Assembly: GCF_019048265.1 (NCBI RefSeq)
Contig: NZ_CP077311.1
Span: 3,667,001 to 3,731,000 of the forward strand
DNA: 64,000 nucleotides
Reading direction: 5' to 3'
Source of the DNA: Aeromonas sp. FDAARGOS 1405
GTDB lineage: Bacteria; Pseudomonadota; Gammaproteobacteria; Enterobacterales; Aeromonadaceae
In this document: one piece after another, positions 9,778 to 19,758 of the stretch
How positions within the stretch are numbered: the stretch's first letter is position 1
Layout of the letters: the number at the start of each line of letters is the position of its first letter
Notes under the pieces: model-generated
The model's input: only the letters and a program-made list of their open reading frames with translations
What the model was told of the DNA's origin: nothing
The model's database searches: none
Made by a program: the position numbers and the translations under genes

Positions 9778-11697
9778 TTATTCACCGCGTTCAGTGCGAT
9801 CGAAAAAAATCCCCAACGTTCCCAACTCCCGGGTGCGAGGGATGGCGGGCAGACTCTTGATAAAGGTGGCGCCATAAGGCTTGTTGACCATGCGTGGATC
9901 ACATATCACCAGTACCCCGTGATCACTGCGATCACGAATAAGCCGCCCCACCCCCTGCTTGAGGGCAATCACCGCCTTGGGCAACTGCAGCTCGGCGAAG
10001 GGATCCCCCCCCTTGAGCTTGCAATCATCCACCCGCGCCTTGAGCAGCGGATCATCAGGGCTGGCAAACGGCAGCTTGTCGATGATAACACACGACAACG
10101 CAGCCCCTCGCACGTCGATCCCCTCCCAGAAACTGCTGGTCGCCACCAGCACGGCACGGCCATTCTCGACAAACTCCTTGAGCAGCCGCTGCTTGTTATC
10201 CTCCCCCTGCAACAAGACGGTACGGCCAATCTCCCGGCGCAGCACCTCGGCTACCTGGCGCATCACCTGATGGCTGGTGCAGAGGAAGAAACAGCCCCCC
10301 GGTGTCTTGTTGATAAGCGGGATCATCAGATTGGCCAGCTGCTCGCCACGGCCAAAGGCGTTGGGTTCCGGTAGAAAACGGGGCACACAGAGCCGCGCCT
10401 GCTCGCCATAGTCAAACGGGCTGTCGAGGATCAGCTCGGCGCTGCCCGCCAGCCCCAGCTCGGCCTTGAAGTGGTCAAAACGCATATCCACCGTCAGGGT
10501 GGCGGAAGTGAAGACCCAGGCCACTTCCGGTCTTTGCACCTCGGCACTGAATCGCTCGGCCACCGAAAGCGGCGTGAGATTGAGGGTGAAATGAAGCCGT
10601 GAGCAGTCGTACCAGTAGGAGAAACCGGTCTGGTTGACCGCCAGCACTTCACCCAGGCGGGTGCGCAGTTCACTGATGCGCTCGAAGGCGTGATCCAGCT
10701 GCTCGCCACGGCCGAGAGCCAGTTTCAGCACCTCGTAGCAGAGCCCGATGGCATCGTTGAGACGAGCCAAGGCCTGACCCCAGAGCGGCCGGCGCAGCAT
10801 GTCGCGGGTATTACCACGACCGCCATCCACCCCGAAGGCGAGACGCAAGTCCTGACTGGCGATAGCGAGCCGGTCCGCCGCCTTGCCGAGCTGGGCCATG
10901 TCGTGCGCCTCTGCCCGATAGGCCAGCTGGATATCCTGCGCCAGATCCTGAATCGTTCGGCTACCCACCGACTTGCCGAAATAGTTGGTGGCGATCTCCG
11001 GCAGCTGGTGTGCCTCGTCAAACACGTAGACTTGCGCTTCGGGCACCAACTCGCCAAATCCGGTGTCTTTCACCGCCATATCGGCGAAGAAGAGGTGATG
11101 GTTGATCACCACCACCTGGGCATCCATGGCACGGCGACGGGCCACCACCAGATGGCAGTCGTCATAATAGGGGCAGTCGCGACCGAGGCAGTTGTCGTTG
11201 GTGCTGGTGACGTGAGCCAGGATCTCGGCGTTCTCCTGCAATCCCGGAATATCCCCCACATCGCCGTTATCGGTAGCGGTGGACCAGGATTTGACCTTCA
11301 CCAGATCGTTGAGAATTTCAGGCTTTTGCAGATGGGATTCGCTCAAGAGCCGGTTCATCCGCTCGATGCAGAGATAGTTGCTGCGTCCCTTGAGCAGGGC
11401 CACCGGCGGGGTGTAGGAGAGCGCGCCGGTAATGGTCGGGAGATCCCGATAGAAGAGCTGTTCCTGCAGATTTTTGGAGCCGGTACTGATCACCACCCGC
11501 TTGCCGGACTCCAACGCCGGCACCAGATAGGCGTAGGTCTTGCCGGTACCGGTCCCCGCCTCCACCAGCAGACGGCCACCACTTTTGATGGCGCGCGCGA
11601 CCGCTTCGGCCATCTCCAGTTGGGGAGCGCGGGCTTTGAAACCGTCGATATGGCTGGCCAGAGGGCCATCTGGCTTGAACAGGGTCTGGATGGTCAC
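9778..11697 (-). CDS. yoaA: ATP-dependent DNA helicase YoaA (DinG/XPD-like)
   Basis: YoaA is an iron-sulfur superfamily 2 helicase of the XPD/DinG family. In E. coli it pairs with the chi (HolC) subunit and helps repair stalled forks. The product is about 639 residues. Visible motifs: Walker A EAGTGTGKTYAYL, an Fe-S cluster region with Cys in NYLCIE and TNDNCLGRDCPYYDDCH, VVINHHLF, a DEAH box (VFDEAHQLPEI), TSATL, and the C-terminal GVGRLIRDRSD (motif VI). The GTG at 11697 is preferred; a TTG at 11715 is possible. Confidence 0.94.
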   Translation of the reverse strand: MTIQTLFKPDGPLASHIDGFKARAPQLEMAEAVARAIKSGGRLLVEAGTGTGKTYAYLVPALESGKRVVISTGSKNLQEQLFYRDLPTITGALSYTPPVALLKGRSNYLCIERMNRLLSESHLQKPEILNDLVKVKSWSTATDNGDVGDIPGLQENAEILAHVTSTNDNCLGRDCPYYDDCHLVVARRRAMDAQVVVINHHLFFADMAVKDTGFGELVPEAQVYVFDEAHQLPEIATNYFGKSVGSRTIQDLAQDIQLAYRAEAHDMAQLGKAADRLAIASQDLRLAFGVDGGRGNTRDMLRRPLWGQALARLNDAIGLCYEVLKLALGRGEQLDHAFERISELRTRLGEVLAVNQTGFSYWYDCSRLHFTLNLTPLSVAERFSAEVQRPEVAWVFTSATLTVDMRFDHFKAELGLAGSAELILDSPFDYGEQARLCVPRFLPEPNAFGRGEQLANLMIPLINKTPGGCFFLCTSHQVMRQVAEVLRREIGRTVLLQGEDNKQRLLKEFVENGRAVLVATSSFWEGIDVRGAALSCVIIDKLPFASPDDPLLKARVDDCKLKGGDPFAELQLPKAVIALKQGVGRLIRDRSDHGVLVICDPRMVNKPYGATFIKSLPAIPRTRELGTLGIFFDRTERGE

Positions 11698-11764
11698 AAG
11701 GGCGTCCCGCAGCAAAAGCGGCCATTATGCCAAAAGCGCGGCAAAAGCGGGACAGATAATCTGC

Positions 11765-12010
11765 CTAGACAAACAGATCGATCTGATGCTCGGGATCCGG
11801 CTTGTGATCAACCTCCTCCGCCTTGGGCTGATCACGCTTGGCGGGCGTGCTATACGCCTGCTGGCGCTGCTGGGAGTCACTGTTGTCAGTGCTGGTCTTG
11901 CGCAGCTGGTGCTTTTTGCTGATCTGGTTCACTTCCCGCTTGATCTCTTCGCTGCCGGGCGCGGCGGGCGCCCGGGGCAAAATGGGGAACAACAGGTCCT
12001 GGCTGGGCAT
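11765..12010 (-). CDS. Small charged protein with C-terminal clamp-binding-like motif
   Basis: An 81-residue hydrophilic protein, unrecognised. The ATG at 12010 is preceded by a clear AGGAG, which supports a real gene. The middle is rich in Lys, Arg, Gln and Ser and looks disordered. The last residues are HQIDLFV, close to the bacterial sliding-clamp-binding pentapeptide QL[S/D]LF. It lies 67 bases upstream of yoaA on the same strand, so it may be cotranscribed with that repair helicase. A role in clamp recruitment is inference only. Confidence 0.6.
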   Translation of the reverse strand: MPSQDLLFPILPRAPAAPGSEEIKREVNQISKKHQLRKTSTDNSDSQQRQQAYSTPAKRDQPKAEEVDHKPDPEHQIDLFV

Positions 12011-12097
12011 GATGGCGACTCCTGCAAGGGGTTATTGTCTAGTTATCGGCCAGAAAACCGTTTTCGCCACTTTAATCGATCAAATCACAATTTCGGG

Positions 12098-12128
12098 TTG
12101 CATTTTCTGTCAAGGCAGGTAGTTTAAA
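12098..12128 (+). promoter_or_regulatory. Candidate his operon promoter
   Basis: TTGCAT at 12098 is followed 16 bases later by TAGTTT, or 19 bases later by TTTAAA. This is the best promoter-like pair between the divergent small gene and the leader peptide at 12173, but neither pairing is strong. Confidence 0.3.
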
Positions 12129-12172
12129 TCAGGCGTCAATTACGACATCTTATTTTGTAAAGGATTGATTAC

Positions 12173-12223
12173 ATGAAGTTCGCCACCCTGAAGACTCATC
12201 ACCACCATCATCATCCCGACTAG
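12173..12223 (+). CDS. hisL: his operon leader peptide
   Basis: A 16-residue peptide with six consecutive histidine codons followed by Pro-Asp-stop, as in enteric HisL. AAGGA lies upstream of the ATG. Ribosome stalling at the His run when charged tRNA-His is scarce would favour the antiterminator over the hairpin at 12291 and allow transcription of the structural genes. Confidence 0.95.
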   Translation: MKFATLKTHHHHHHPD

Positions 12224-12290
12224 TCTTTCAGGAGGTTGACTGCTGGAGGACACTTAACTGGTGACTTCCAAAAGGACCGCAAGATTCATA

Positions 12291-12330
12291 AACCCTCGGA
12301 AGCACCCACTTCCGAGGGTTTTTTCGTTTT
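12291..12330 (+). terminator. his attenuator (Rho-independent terminator)
   Basis: A perfect 12-bp stem (AACCCTCGGAAG/CTTCCGAGGGTT, loop CACCCA) is followed by TTTTCGTTTTT. It lies between hisL and hisG and is the attenuation terminator. The 67 bases between the hisL stop and this hairpin would contain the alternative pairing partners. Confidence 0.95.
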
Positions 12331-12351
12331 TGACTAGAAGGAAATCGAGCA

Positions 12352-13248
12352 ATGGAAACACAACGTCTACGTATCGCCATGCAAAAGTCCGGTCGTCTGA
12401 GCCAGGACTCCCAAGCCCTGTTCAAGAGCTGCGGCCTGAAAATCAACCTGCGCGAGCAGCGCCTTATCGCCCATGTCGAGAACATGCCCATCGATATCTT
12501 GCGGGTGCGCGATGACGACATCCCGGGTCTGGTGATGGAAGGGGTGGTTGACCTTGGCATCATCGGCGAGAACGTGCTGGAAGAGGTGCAGCTTATTCGC
12601 GCTTCACAGGGACTGCCCTTCGAGGTCAAAACCCTCAAGCAGCTGGACTTCGGTGGCTGCCGCCTCTCGCTGGCGGTGCCGGAAGATGTGACCTACACAG
12701 GGCCAGAGAGCCTTGCCGGCAAGCGCATCGCGACCTCCTACCCCGGGCTGCTCAAGCGCTTCTTTGATGAAAAGGGCCTTGGCTTCAAGAGCGTGATGCT
12801 GGGCGGCTCGGTGGAAGTGGCGCCCCGCGCGGGCCTGGCCGATGCCATCTGCGATCTGGTCTCCACCGGCGCGACCCTGGAAGCCAATGGCCTGAAAGAG
12901 GTGGAGGTGATCTACCGCTCCAAAGCGGTGCTGGTACAGGCCCCCAACCCCTTGTCCGATGCCAAGCAGAAGCTCATCGACAAACTGCTGCCCCGCATTC
13001 AGGGGATGCAGCAGGCCCGCGAGAGCAAGTACATCATGCTGCACGCCCCCAAAGACAAGCTCGATGCCATCACCGATCTGCTACCGGGTGCCGAGCGCCC
13101 CACCATCATGCAACTGGCCGGTGACACCAATCAGGTGGCGCTGCACGTCGTCTCCAGCGAGACCCTGTTCTGGGAGACCATGGAGCAGCTCAAGGCCCTC
13201 GGTGCCAGCTCCATTCTGGTGCTGCCCATCGAAAAAATGATGGAATAA
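12352..13248 (+). CDS. hisG: ATP phosphoribosyltransferase (long form)
   Basis: HisG condenses ATP with PRPP, the first and feedback-inhibited step of histidine synthesis. At 298 residues it is the long form with its own C-terminal regulatory domain, so no HisZ is needed. The family stretches [22 protein letters not shown] and the phosphate-binding SYPG...[12 protein letters not shown] are present. It is the first structural gene after the attenuator, with AGGA upstream of the ATG. Confidence 0.97.
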   Translation: METQRLRIAMQKSGRLSQDSQALFKSCGLKINLREQRLIAHVENMPIDILRVRDDDIPGLVMEGVVDLGIIGENVLEEVQLIRASQGLPFEVKTLKQLDFGGCRLSLAVPEDVTYTGPESLAGKRIATSYPGLLKRFFDEKGLGFKSVMLGGSVEVAPRAGLADAICDLVSTGATLEANGLKEVEVIYRSKAVLVQAPNPLSDAKQKLIDKLLPRIQGMQQARESKYIMLHAPKDKLDAITDLLPGAERPTIMQLAGDTNQVALHVVSSETLFWETMEQLKALGASSILVLPIEKMME

Positions 13249-13260
13249 GGAAGGGATATC

Positions 13261-14586
13261 ATGCAGACCCTGATCTGGAAAACCCTCTCCCCCGCCCAGC
13301 AGGCCGACGTGCTGACCCGATCGGCCCTCAATGACGAGGCCGATATCGGCGCCGTGGTCAAAGAGATCATCGCAGCGGTACGCAGCCGTGGCGATGAGGC
13401 CCTGCGCGAGCTCAGCCTGCGCTTCGAGCGCGCCCCCCGTGAGCGGTTCCGCGTCAGCGAAGATGAGATTGAAGCTGCCTGCGCGCGGCTGGATGACGAC
13501 ATCAAAAGCGCCATCGAAGCGGCGATTGCCAATATTCGCACCTTCCACGCCGCCCAAGTGCAGCCTGTGGTACGGGTGGAAACCCAGCCCGGGGTGGTGT
13601 GCGAGCTGCGCACCCAGCCCATCAACCGGGTCGGCCTCTATGTGCCTGGCGGCAGCGCGCCGCTCCCCTCCACCGTGATGATGCTGGCTATTCCGGCGGC
13701 TATCGCCGGTTGCCGTGAAGTGGTGCTCTGCACCCCGTCCCCCGCCAGCGACGAGATCCTGTTTGCCGCCCGCGCCTGCGGGGTCGAGAAGGTGTTCGCC
13801 ATCGGCGGCGCCCAGGCCATCGCGGCGATGGCATACGGCACCGAGAGCATTCCCAAGGTGGACAAGATCTTCGGCCCGGGCAACGCCTATGTGACCGAAG
13901 CCAAGGGGCAGGTTTCCCGCGACTGGCGCGGCGCTGCCATCGACATGCCAGCTGGCCCCTCCGAGGTGCTGGTGATTGCCGACGAGAGCGCCAACCCCGC
14001 CTTCGTGGCGGCGGATCTGCTCTCCCAGGCCGAGCATGGCCCCGACAGCCAGGTGGTGCTGGTGACCACCTCACCGCTGCTGGCCGACGCCATCAACGGC
14101 GAGATCAAGCGCCAGCTGGCCAAACTCACTCGGCGCGACATCGCCGCCAAGGCGCTGGGTTCAAGCCTGGTGATCCTCTGTGACGATCTGGCCGAGGCCT
14201 GCGCCATCTCCAACGCCTACGCGCCGGAGCACCTGATCGTGCAGACCCGCGCCCCGCGTGAGCTGCTGGACCGGCTTGAAAACGCCGGCTCCATCTTCCT
14301 CGGGGCATGGACACCAGAATCCGTGGGGGATTACGCCAGCGGCACCAACCACACTTTGCCCACCTACGGCTATGCCCGCACCTGCTCGAGCCTGGGCCTC
14401 GCCGACTATCAGCGCCGCTACACGGTGCAGGAGCTGAGCGAGCGCGGCATTCAGGGCCTTGGCCCCATCGTAGAGCGCATCGCCCAGGCCGAGGGGCTTG
14501 ATGGTCACAAGAATGCCGTCACCCTGAGGTTGAACGCCCTGGCCGCCGCGCCCCAACAAACAGCACAGCAGAAGGATTTGTCATGA
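13261..14586 (+). CDS. hisD: Histidinol dehydrogenase
   Basis: HisD carries out the last two oxidations, histidinol to histidine, with NAD and zinc. The 441-residue protein shows the NAD/zinc-site stretches [31 protein letters not shown] and [15 protein letters not shown] (His and Glu/Gln ligand region). The start has GGAAGGG upstream, 12 bases after hisG. The stop overlaps the hisC start by four bases (ATGA). Confidence 0.97.
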   Translation: MQTLIWKTLSPAQQADVLTRSALNDEADIGAVVKEIIAAVRSRGDEALRELSLRFERAPRERFRVSEDEIEAACARLDDDIKSAIEAAIANIRTFHAAQVQPVVRVETQPGVVCELRTQPINRVGLYVPGGSAPLPSTVMMLAIPAAIAGCREVVLCTPSPASDEILFAARACGVEKVFAIGGAQAIAAMAYGTESIPKVDKIFGPGNAYVTEAKGQVSRDWRGAAIDMPAGPSEVLVIADESANPAFVAADLLSQAEHGPDSQVVLVTTSPLLADAINGEIKRQLAKLTRRDIAAKALGSSLVILCDDLAEACAISNAYAPEHLIVQTRAPRELLDRLENAGSIFLGAWTPESVGDYASGTNHTLPTYGYARTCSSLGLADYQRRYTVQELSERGIQGLGPIVERIAQAEGLDGHKNAVTLRLNALAAAPQQTAQQKDLS

Positions 14587-15653
14587 GCATTGCCAATCTG
14601 GCACGCCGCGTGGTGCGGGCCCTCACCCCCTATCAATCCGCCCGCCGTATCGGCGGCAAGGGCCACGTCTGGCTCAACGCCAACGAGGCCCCGCTGGCCT
14701 ATCCCTTTACCGTCGAGGGGAGCCGTCTCAACCGCTACCCCGAGTGCCAACCGGTCGAGGTGGTGAACGGCTATGCCGCCTACGCCGGGGTCAATCCCGA
14801 TCAGGTGCTGGTGAGCCGCGGTGCCGACGAGGCCATCGAGCTCTTGATCCGCACCTTCTGTGAAGCGGGACAGGATCAGATCCTCATCTGCCCCCCCACC
14901 TACGGCATGTACGCCATCAGCGCCGAGACCTGTGGTGTCGGCATCGTCGAGCAACCGCTCACCGCTAGCCGCCAGCCGGACTGGCCCGCCATCGCCGATC
15001 GCCTCGGCGACGTGAAGCTGGTGTTTCTCTGCTCCCCCAACAACCCCACCGGGGATCTGGTGGGTCGCGACGGCCTCATCGCCCTGCTGGAGAAGGCGCA
15101 GGATCGCGCCATCGTGGTGGTGGACGAGGCCTATATCGAGTTCTGCCCCGAGGCTTCCGTGGTGGACCTGCTGGCTCGCTTCCCCAATCTGGTGGTGACC
15201 CGCACCCTCTCCAAGGCCTTTGCCCTGGCGGGGATCCGCTGCGGCTTTACGCTGGCAAGCCCGGAGGTGATCGCCATGCTGGCCAAGGTGATCGCCCCCT
15301 ATCCCATTCCCGAGCCTATCGCCCAGATAGCGGCGCAGGCCCTCTCCCCCATGGGGCTCGAGCTGATGCACGAGCGCGTGGTGGAGCTCAACAAGCAAAA
15401 GGCCGCCTTCAAGGCTGAGCTGGCAAGATTTGCCTGCGTGAAGGAAGTGTTCGAGGACAAGGGCAACTTCGTGCTGGTGCGCTTTGTGGATGGCGCCGCC
15501 GTCTTTGCCGCCATGAAGGCCGCCGGCATCATCCTGCGGGACTTCTCGACCAAGCCGGGCCTGGACAACAGCATTCGCGTCACCATTGGCTATCAGGGCG
15601 AGATGGACGCCGTGCTGGCCGTGCTGCGTGACCTGCCCTCTCCCACTTTGTAA
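14583..15653 (+). CDS. hisC: Histidinol-phosphate aminotransferase
   Basis: HisC is a PLP fold-type I aminotransferase that converts imidazole acetol phosphate plus glutamate into histidinol phosphate. The 356-residue protein has LNANEAP near the N-terminus, the conserved PNNPTG, the PLP aspartate in [10 protein letters not shown], and the PLP lysine in [14 protein letters not shown]. It overlaps hisD by four bases, as is usual in this operon. Confidence 0.97.
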   Translation: MSIANLARRVVRALTPYQSARRIGGKGHVWLNANEAPLAYPFTVEGSRLNRYPECQPVEVVNGYAAYAGVNPDQVLVSRGADEAIELLIRTFCEAGQDQILICPPTYGMYAISAETCGVGIVEQPLTASRQPDWPAIADRLGDVKLVFLCSPNNPTGDLVGRDGLIALLEKAQDRAIVVVDEAYIEFCPEASVVDLLARFPNLVVTRTLSKAFALAGIRCGFTLASPEVIAMLAKVIAPYPIPEPIAQIAAQALSPMGLELMHERVVELNKQKAAFKAELARFACVKEVFEDKGNFVLVRFVDGAAVFAAMKAAGIILRDFSTKPGLDNSIRVTIGYQGEMDAVLAVLRDLPSPTL

Positions 15654-15668
15654 GACAAGGATGTAGCG

Positions 15669-16798
15669 ATGAAGACCCCGTTTTTGTTTATCGACCGCGA
15701 CGGCACCCTGATTGAAGAGCCGGTGACCGACAAGCAGGTGGACAGCCTCGCCAAGCTGCGCTTCGAGCCCATGGTGATCCCGGTGCTGCGCGAGCTGCAG
15801 GCCGCCGGTTACGTGCTGGTGATGGTGACCAACCAGGATGGGCTGGGCACCGCCAGCCTGCCGCTGGAGAACTTCCAGCCGCCCCACGATCTGATGATGC
15901 ACCTGTTCGAATCGCAAGGAGTGAGCTGGGAGCAGGTGCTGATCTGCCCCCACTTCCCCACCGACGGCTGCAACTGCCGCAAGCCCCACCTCGGCCTGGT
16001 GAAGGAGTATCTCGCCTCGGGTCGCATCGACTTTGCCAACTCCTTCGTGATTGGTGACAGACAGACCGATCTGCAACTTGCCGAGAACATGGGCATTCGC
16101 GGTATTCGCTACCACCCGCAAGATCACAATTGGCTCGCCATCCGTGATCAGCTGCTCTCCAAGGGGCGTACCGCCTCGGTGGAGCGCTACACCAAGGAGA
16201 CCCGCATCCAGGTGGCGGTTGATTTGGACAAGAGCGGCGGCAACCAGATTGAAACCGGCATCGGCTTCTTTGATCACATGTTGGATCAGATAGCGACCCA
16301 CGCCGGCTTCAGGCTCAAGCTCAAGGTGAGCGGCGATCTGCACATCGACGATCACCACACGGTGGAAGATGTAGGACTCGCGCTAGGTCAAGCCCTGCGC
16401 CAGGCCCTTGGCAACAAGCGCGGCATCGGCCGCTTCGGCTTCGTGCTGGCGATGGACGAGGTACAGGCGGTGATCGATGGCCGCCCTCGTGCGGATGAAG
16501 AGACCCCGCTCACCGAGCAGGAGGTGGCCACCGCGCTGGATTTGAGCGGCCGCCCCTACTTTGTGTTCGACTGCCCGAGCGGTTTTGGCCGCGACAATGT
16601 GGGCGAGATGGCCACCGAGATGGTGCCCCACTTCTTCCGCTCACTTTCTGATGCCATGGCCATCACCTTGCAGATGAAGGTAGGCAGCGGCAACACCCAC
16701 CATCAGGTGGAGGCGCTGTTCAAGGGCTTTGGCCGTGCCCTGCGCCAGGCCATTCGGGTGGAAGGGAGCGAACTCCCCTCCAGCAAGGGGGTGTTGTG

Positions 16799-16799
<1 letters not shown>
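15669..16799 (+). CDS. hisB: Bifunctional histidinol-phosphatase / imidazoleglycerol-phosphate dehydratase
   Basis: A fused 376-residue enzyme, as in enterics. The N-terminal HAD phosphatase domain (about 1-165) has the DxDGT-type motif [12 protein letters not shown] and a zinc loop with [15 protein letters not shown]. The C-terminal dehydratase domain (about 170-376) has the manganese-binding histidine motifs [12 protein letters not shown] and [10 protein letters not shown] and a second set in [12 protein letters not shown] and [16 protein letters not shown] precedes the start. Confidence 0.97.
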
Positions 16800-18194
<1,395 letters not shown>

Positions 18195-18195
<1 letters not shown>

Positions 18196-18968
18196 TGCTG
18201 GCAAGACGCATTATCCCCTGCCTTGACGTGAAAGATGGCGTGGTGGTCAAAGGGGTGCAATTTCGCAACCACGAGGTGATGGGCGGCATTGTCGAGCTGG
18301 CCCGCCGCTACGCCGAAGAGGGTGCTGACGAGCTGGTGTTCTATGACATCACCGCCTCCAGCGATGCGCGGGTAGTGGACAAGAGTTGGGTGAGCCGGGT
18401 GGCGGAGGTGATTGATATTCCCTTCTGCGTTGCCGGTGGCATCAAAAGCGTCGAAGACGCCCGCCAGATCCTGGAATTTGGCGCCGACAAGGTCTCCATC
18501 AACTCTCCGGCGCTGGCCGATCCGACTCTGATCAGCCGACTGGCCGAGCGCTTTGGCGTACAGTGCGTGGTGGTGGGCATTGACTCCTACTTCGACGCCG
18601 ACACGGGCCACTATCAGGTCAAACAGTTTACCGGTGACGAGAGCCGCACCCGCACCACCGCCTGGCACACCCTCGACTGGGTGCAGGAGGTGCAAAAGCG
18701 CGGCGCAGGTGAAATCGTGCTGAACGTGATGAATCAGGACGGCATGCGCCAAGGTTATGATCTCGACCAGCTCAAGCTGGTGCGAAGCGTCTGCAAGGTG
18801 CCGCTGATCGCCTCCGGCGGCGCCGGTGCCATGGCGCACTTTCGCGATGCCTTCACCCTCGCCGATGTGGATGGGGCGCTGGCCGCCTCTGTGTTCCACA
18901 AGGGCCTTATCCCCATTCCCGAATTGAAACGCTGGCTGAAAAACGAAGGAGTCGCCATCCGTGAATAA
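18195..18968 (+). CDS. hisF: Imidazole glycerol phosphate synthase, cyclase subunit
   Basis: HisF is the TIM-barrel cyclase that uses HisH-derived ammonia to form imidazole glycerol phosphate and AICAR. The 257-residue protein has the catalytic Asp in [12 protein letters not shown], the other conserved Asp in [12 protein letters not shown], and the phosphate loops VAGGIKS and ASGGAGA. The start shares one base with the hisA stop. Its last codons (EGVAIRE) carry the ribosome site of the following mini-ORF, and this stretch is duplicated downstream. Confidence 0.97.
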
Positions 18969-19163
18969 CTTCTCAGACAACACACAAACAACCGCCAGCG
19001 CGCGCCCCCTTGCCGAGCAGCTCGACTGGGAAAAGTGTAAATGCGCCATGATCCCCCGCCCAGAGTGCCGGTCTGATAATAGAGGAGCCGATACCCGTGC
19101 ATAATTCCAACTTATTAATTGAACAGCTCGACTGGGAAAAATGCGATGGCATGATCCCCGCCA
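18947..19163 (+). repeat. Degenerate tandem duplication of the hisF-end/hisI-start junction
   Basis: Two related segments lie in tandem: copy A about 18947-19059 and copy B about 19083-19163. Both contain GGAG, nine bases, a GTG start overlapping a TAA by eight bases (CCGTGAATAA versus CCGTGCATAA), then the coding stretch for EQLDWEKC and a following MIP. The best block is 19015-19035 against 19121-19141, where 19 of 21 bases match. Copy B leads into the intact hisI. Confidence 0.75.
18961..19104 (+). pseudogene. 47-codon mini-ORF: hisI 5' fragment joined to a hisF-tail-like end
   Basis: A GTG-started ORF with AAGGAG nine bases upstream overlaps the end of hisF by eight bases and the start of hisI by eight bases. 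Residues 19-26 (EQLDWEKC) repeat the N-terminus of HisI, and its end (RGADTRA-stop) resembles the HisF end (EGVAIRE-stop). It is best explained by a tandem duplication of the hisF/hisI junction. It may still be translated and so keep ribosomes coupled from hisF into hisI. No independent function is proposed. Confidence 0.6.
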
Positions 19164-19717
19164 TCGTCCAGCACGCCGCCAGCGGCGAGGTGTTGATGCA
19201 GGGCTTTATGACCCGTGAAGCGCTGGAAAAGACCCAGAGCAGCGGTCAGGTCACCTTCTTTAGCCGCAGCAAACAGCGACTCTGGACCAAGGGTGAAAGC
19301 TCGGGCAATGTGCTCAAGCTCGTGGCTATCAGCACCGACTGCGATCAGGATTCCCTGCTGATCGCCGCCAACCCCGTCGGCCCCACCTGCCACAAAGGGA
19401 CAACCTCCTGCTTCCATGGTCACCCGCTGCCACCGCTCGGTTTTCTGGCAGAGCTGGAGCAGGTGCTGGCCGCCCGCAAAGGGGCCGATCCGGCCACCAG
19501 CTACACCGCCAGCCTCTATGGCAAAGGCACCAAGCGCATCGCCCAGAAGGTCGGTGAGGAAGGTGTCGAAGTGGCGCTGGCCGCCATGGCCAAGGATCGG
19601 GAGGAGCTCATCAACGAATCCGCCGATCTGCTCTACCACCTGACCGTGCTGCTGCAAAACGAAGGGCTGGGATTACAGGATGTCGTTCAGCGGCTTTATA
19701 AGCGGCACAATAAATAA
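19097..19717 (+). CDS. hisI: Bifunctional phosphoribosyl-AMP cyclohydrolase / phosphoribosyl-ATP pyrophosphohydrolase
   Basis: HisIE carries out steps 2 and 3 of the pathway. In the 206-residue fusion, the N-terminal cyclohydrolase (about 1-115) has [14 protein letters not shown], the metal-binding [10 protein letters not shown] and [12 protein letters not shown]. The C-terminal pyrophosphohydrolase (about 118-206) has [20 protein letters not shown] and the acidic helix [14 protein letters not shown]. The start is a GTG with AGGAG nine bases upstream. It is the last gene of the operon. Confidence 0.96.
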   Translation: MHNSNLLIEQLDWEKCDGMIPAIVQHAASGEVLMQGFMTREALEKTQSSGQVTFFSRSKQRLWTKGESSGNVLKLVAISTDCDQDSLLIAANPVGPTCHKGTTSCFHGHPLPPLGFLAELEQVLAARKGADPATSYTASLYGKGTKRIAQKVGEEGVEVALAAMAKDREELINESADLLYHLTVLLQNEGLGLQDVVQRLYKRHNK

Positions 19718-19723
19718 TTATTT

Positions 19724-19758
19724 GATTCCTCTGTATTTCCATACAGAGGAATCATTTT
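19724..19758. terminator. Bidirectional terminator between hisI and the KAP gene
   Basis: A perfect 12-bp stem (GATTCCTCTGTA/TACAGAGGAATC) has a six-base loop, followed by ATTTT on the plus strand and AAATAATTA on the minus strand. It ends the his operon and overlaps the stop codon of the convergent ATPase gene. Confidence 0.9.
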
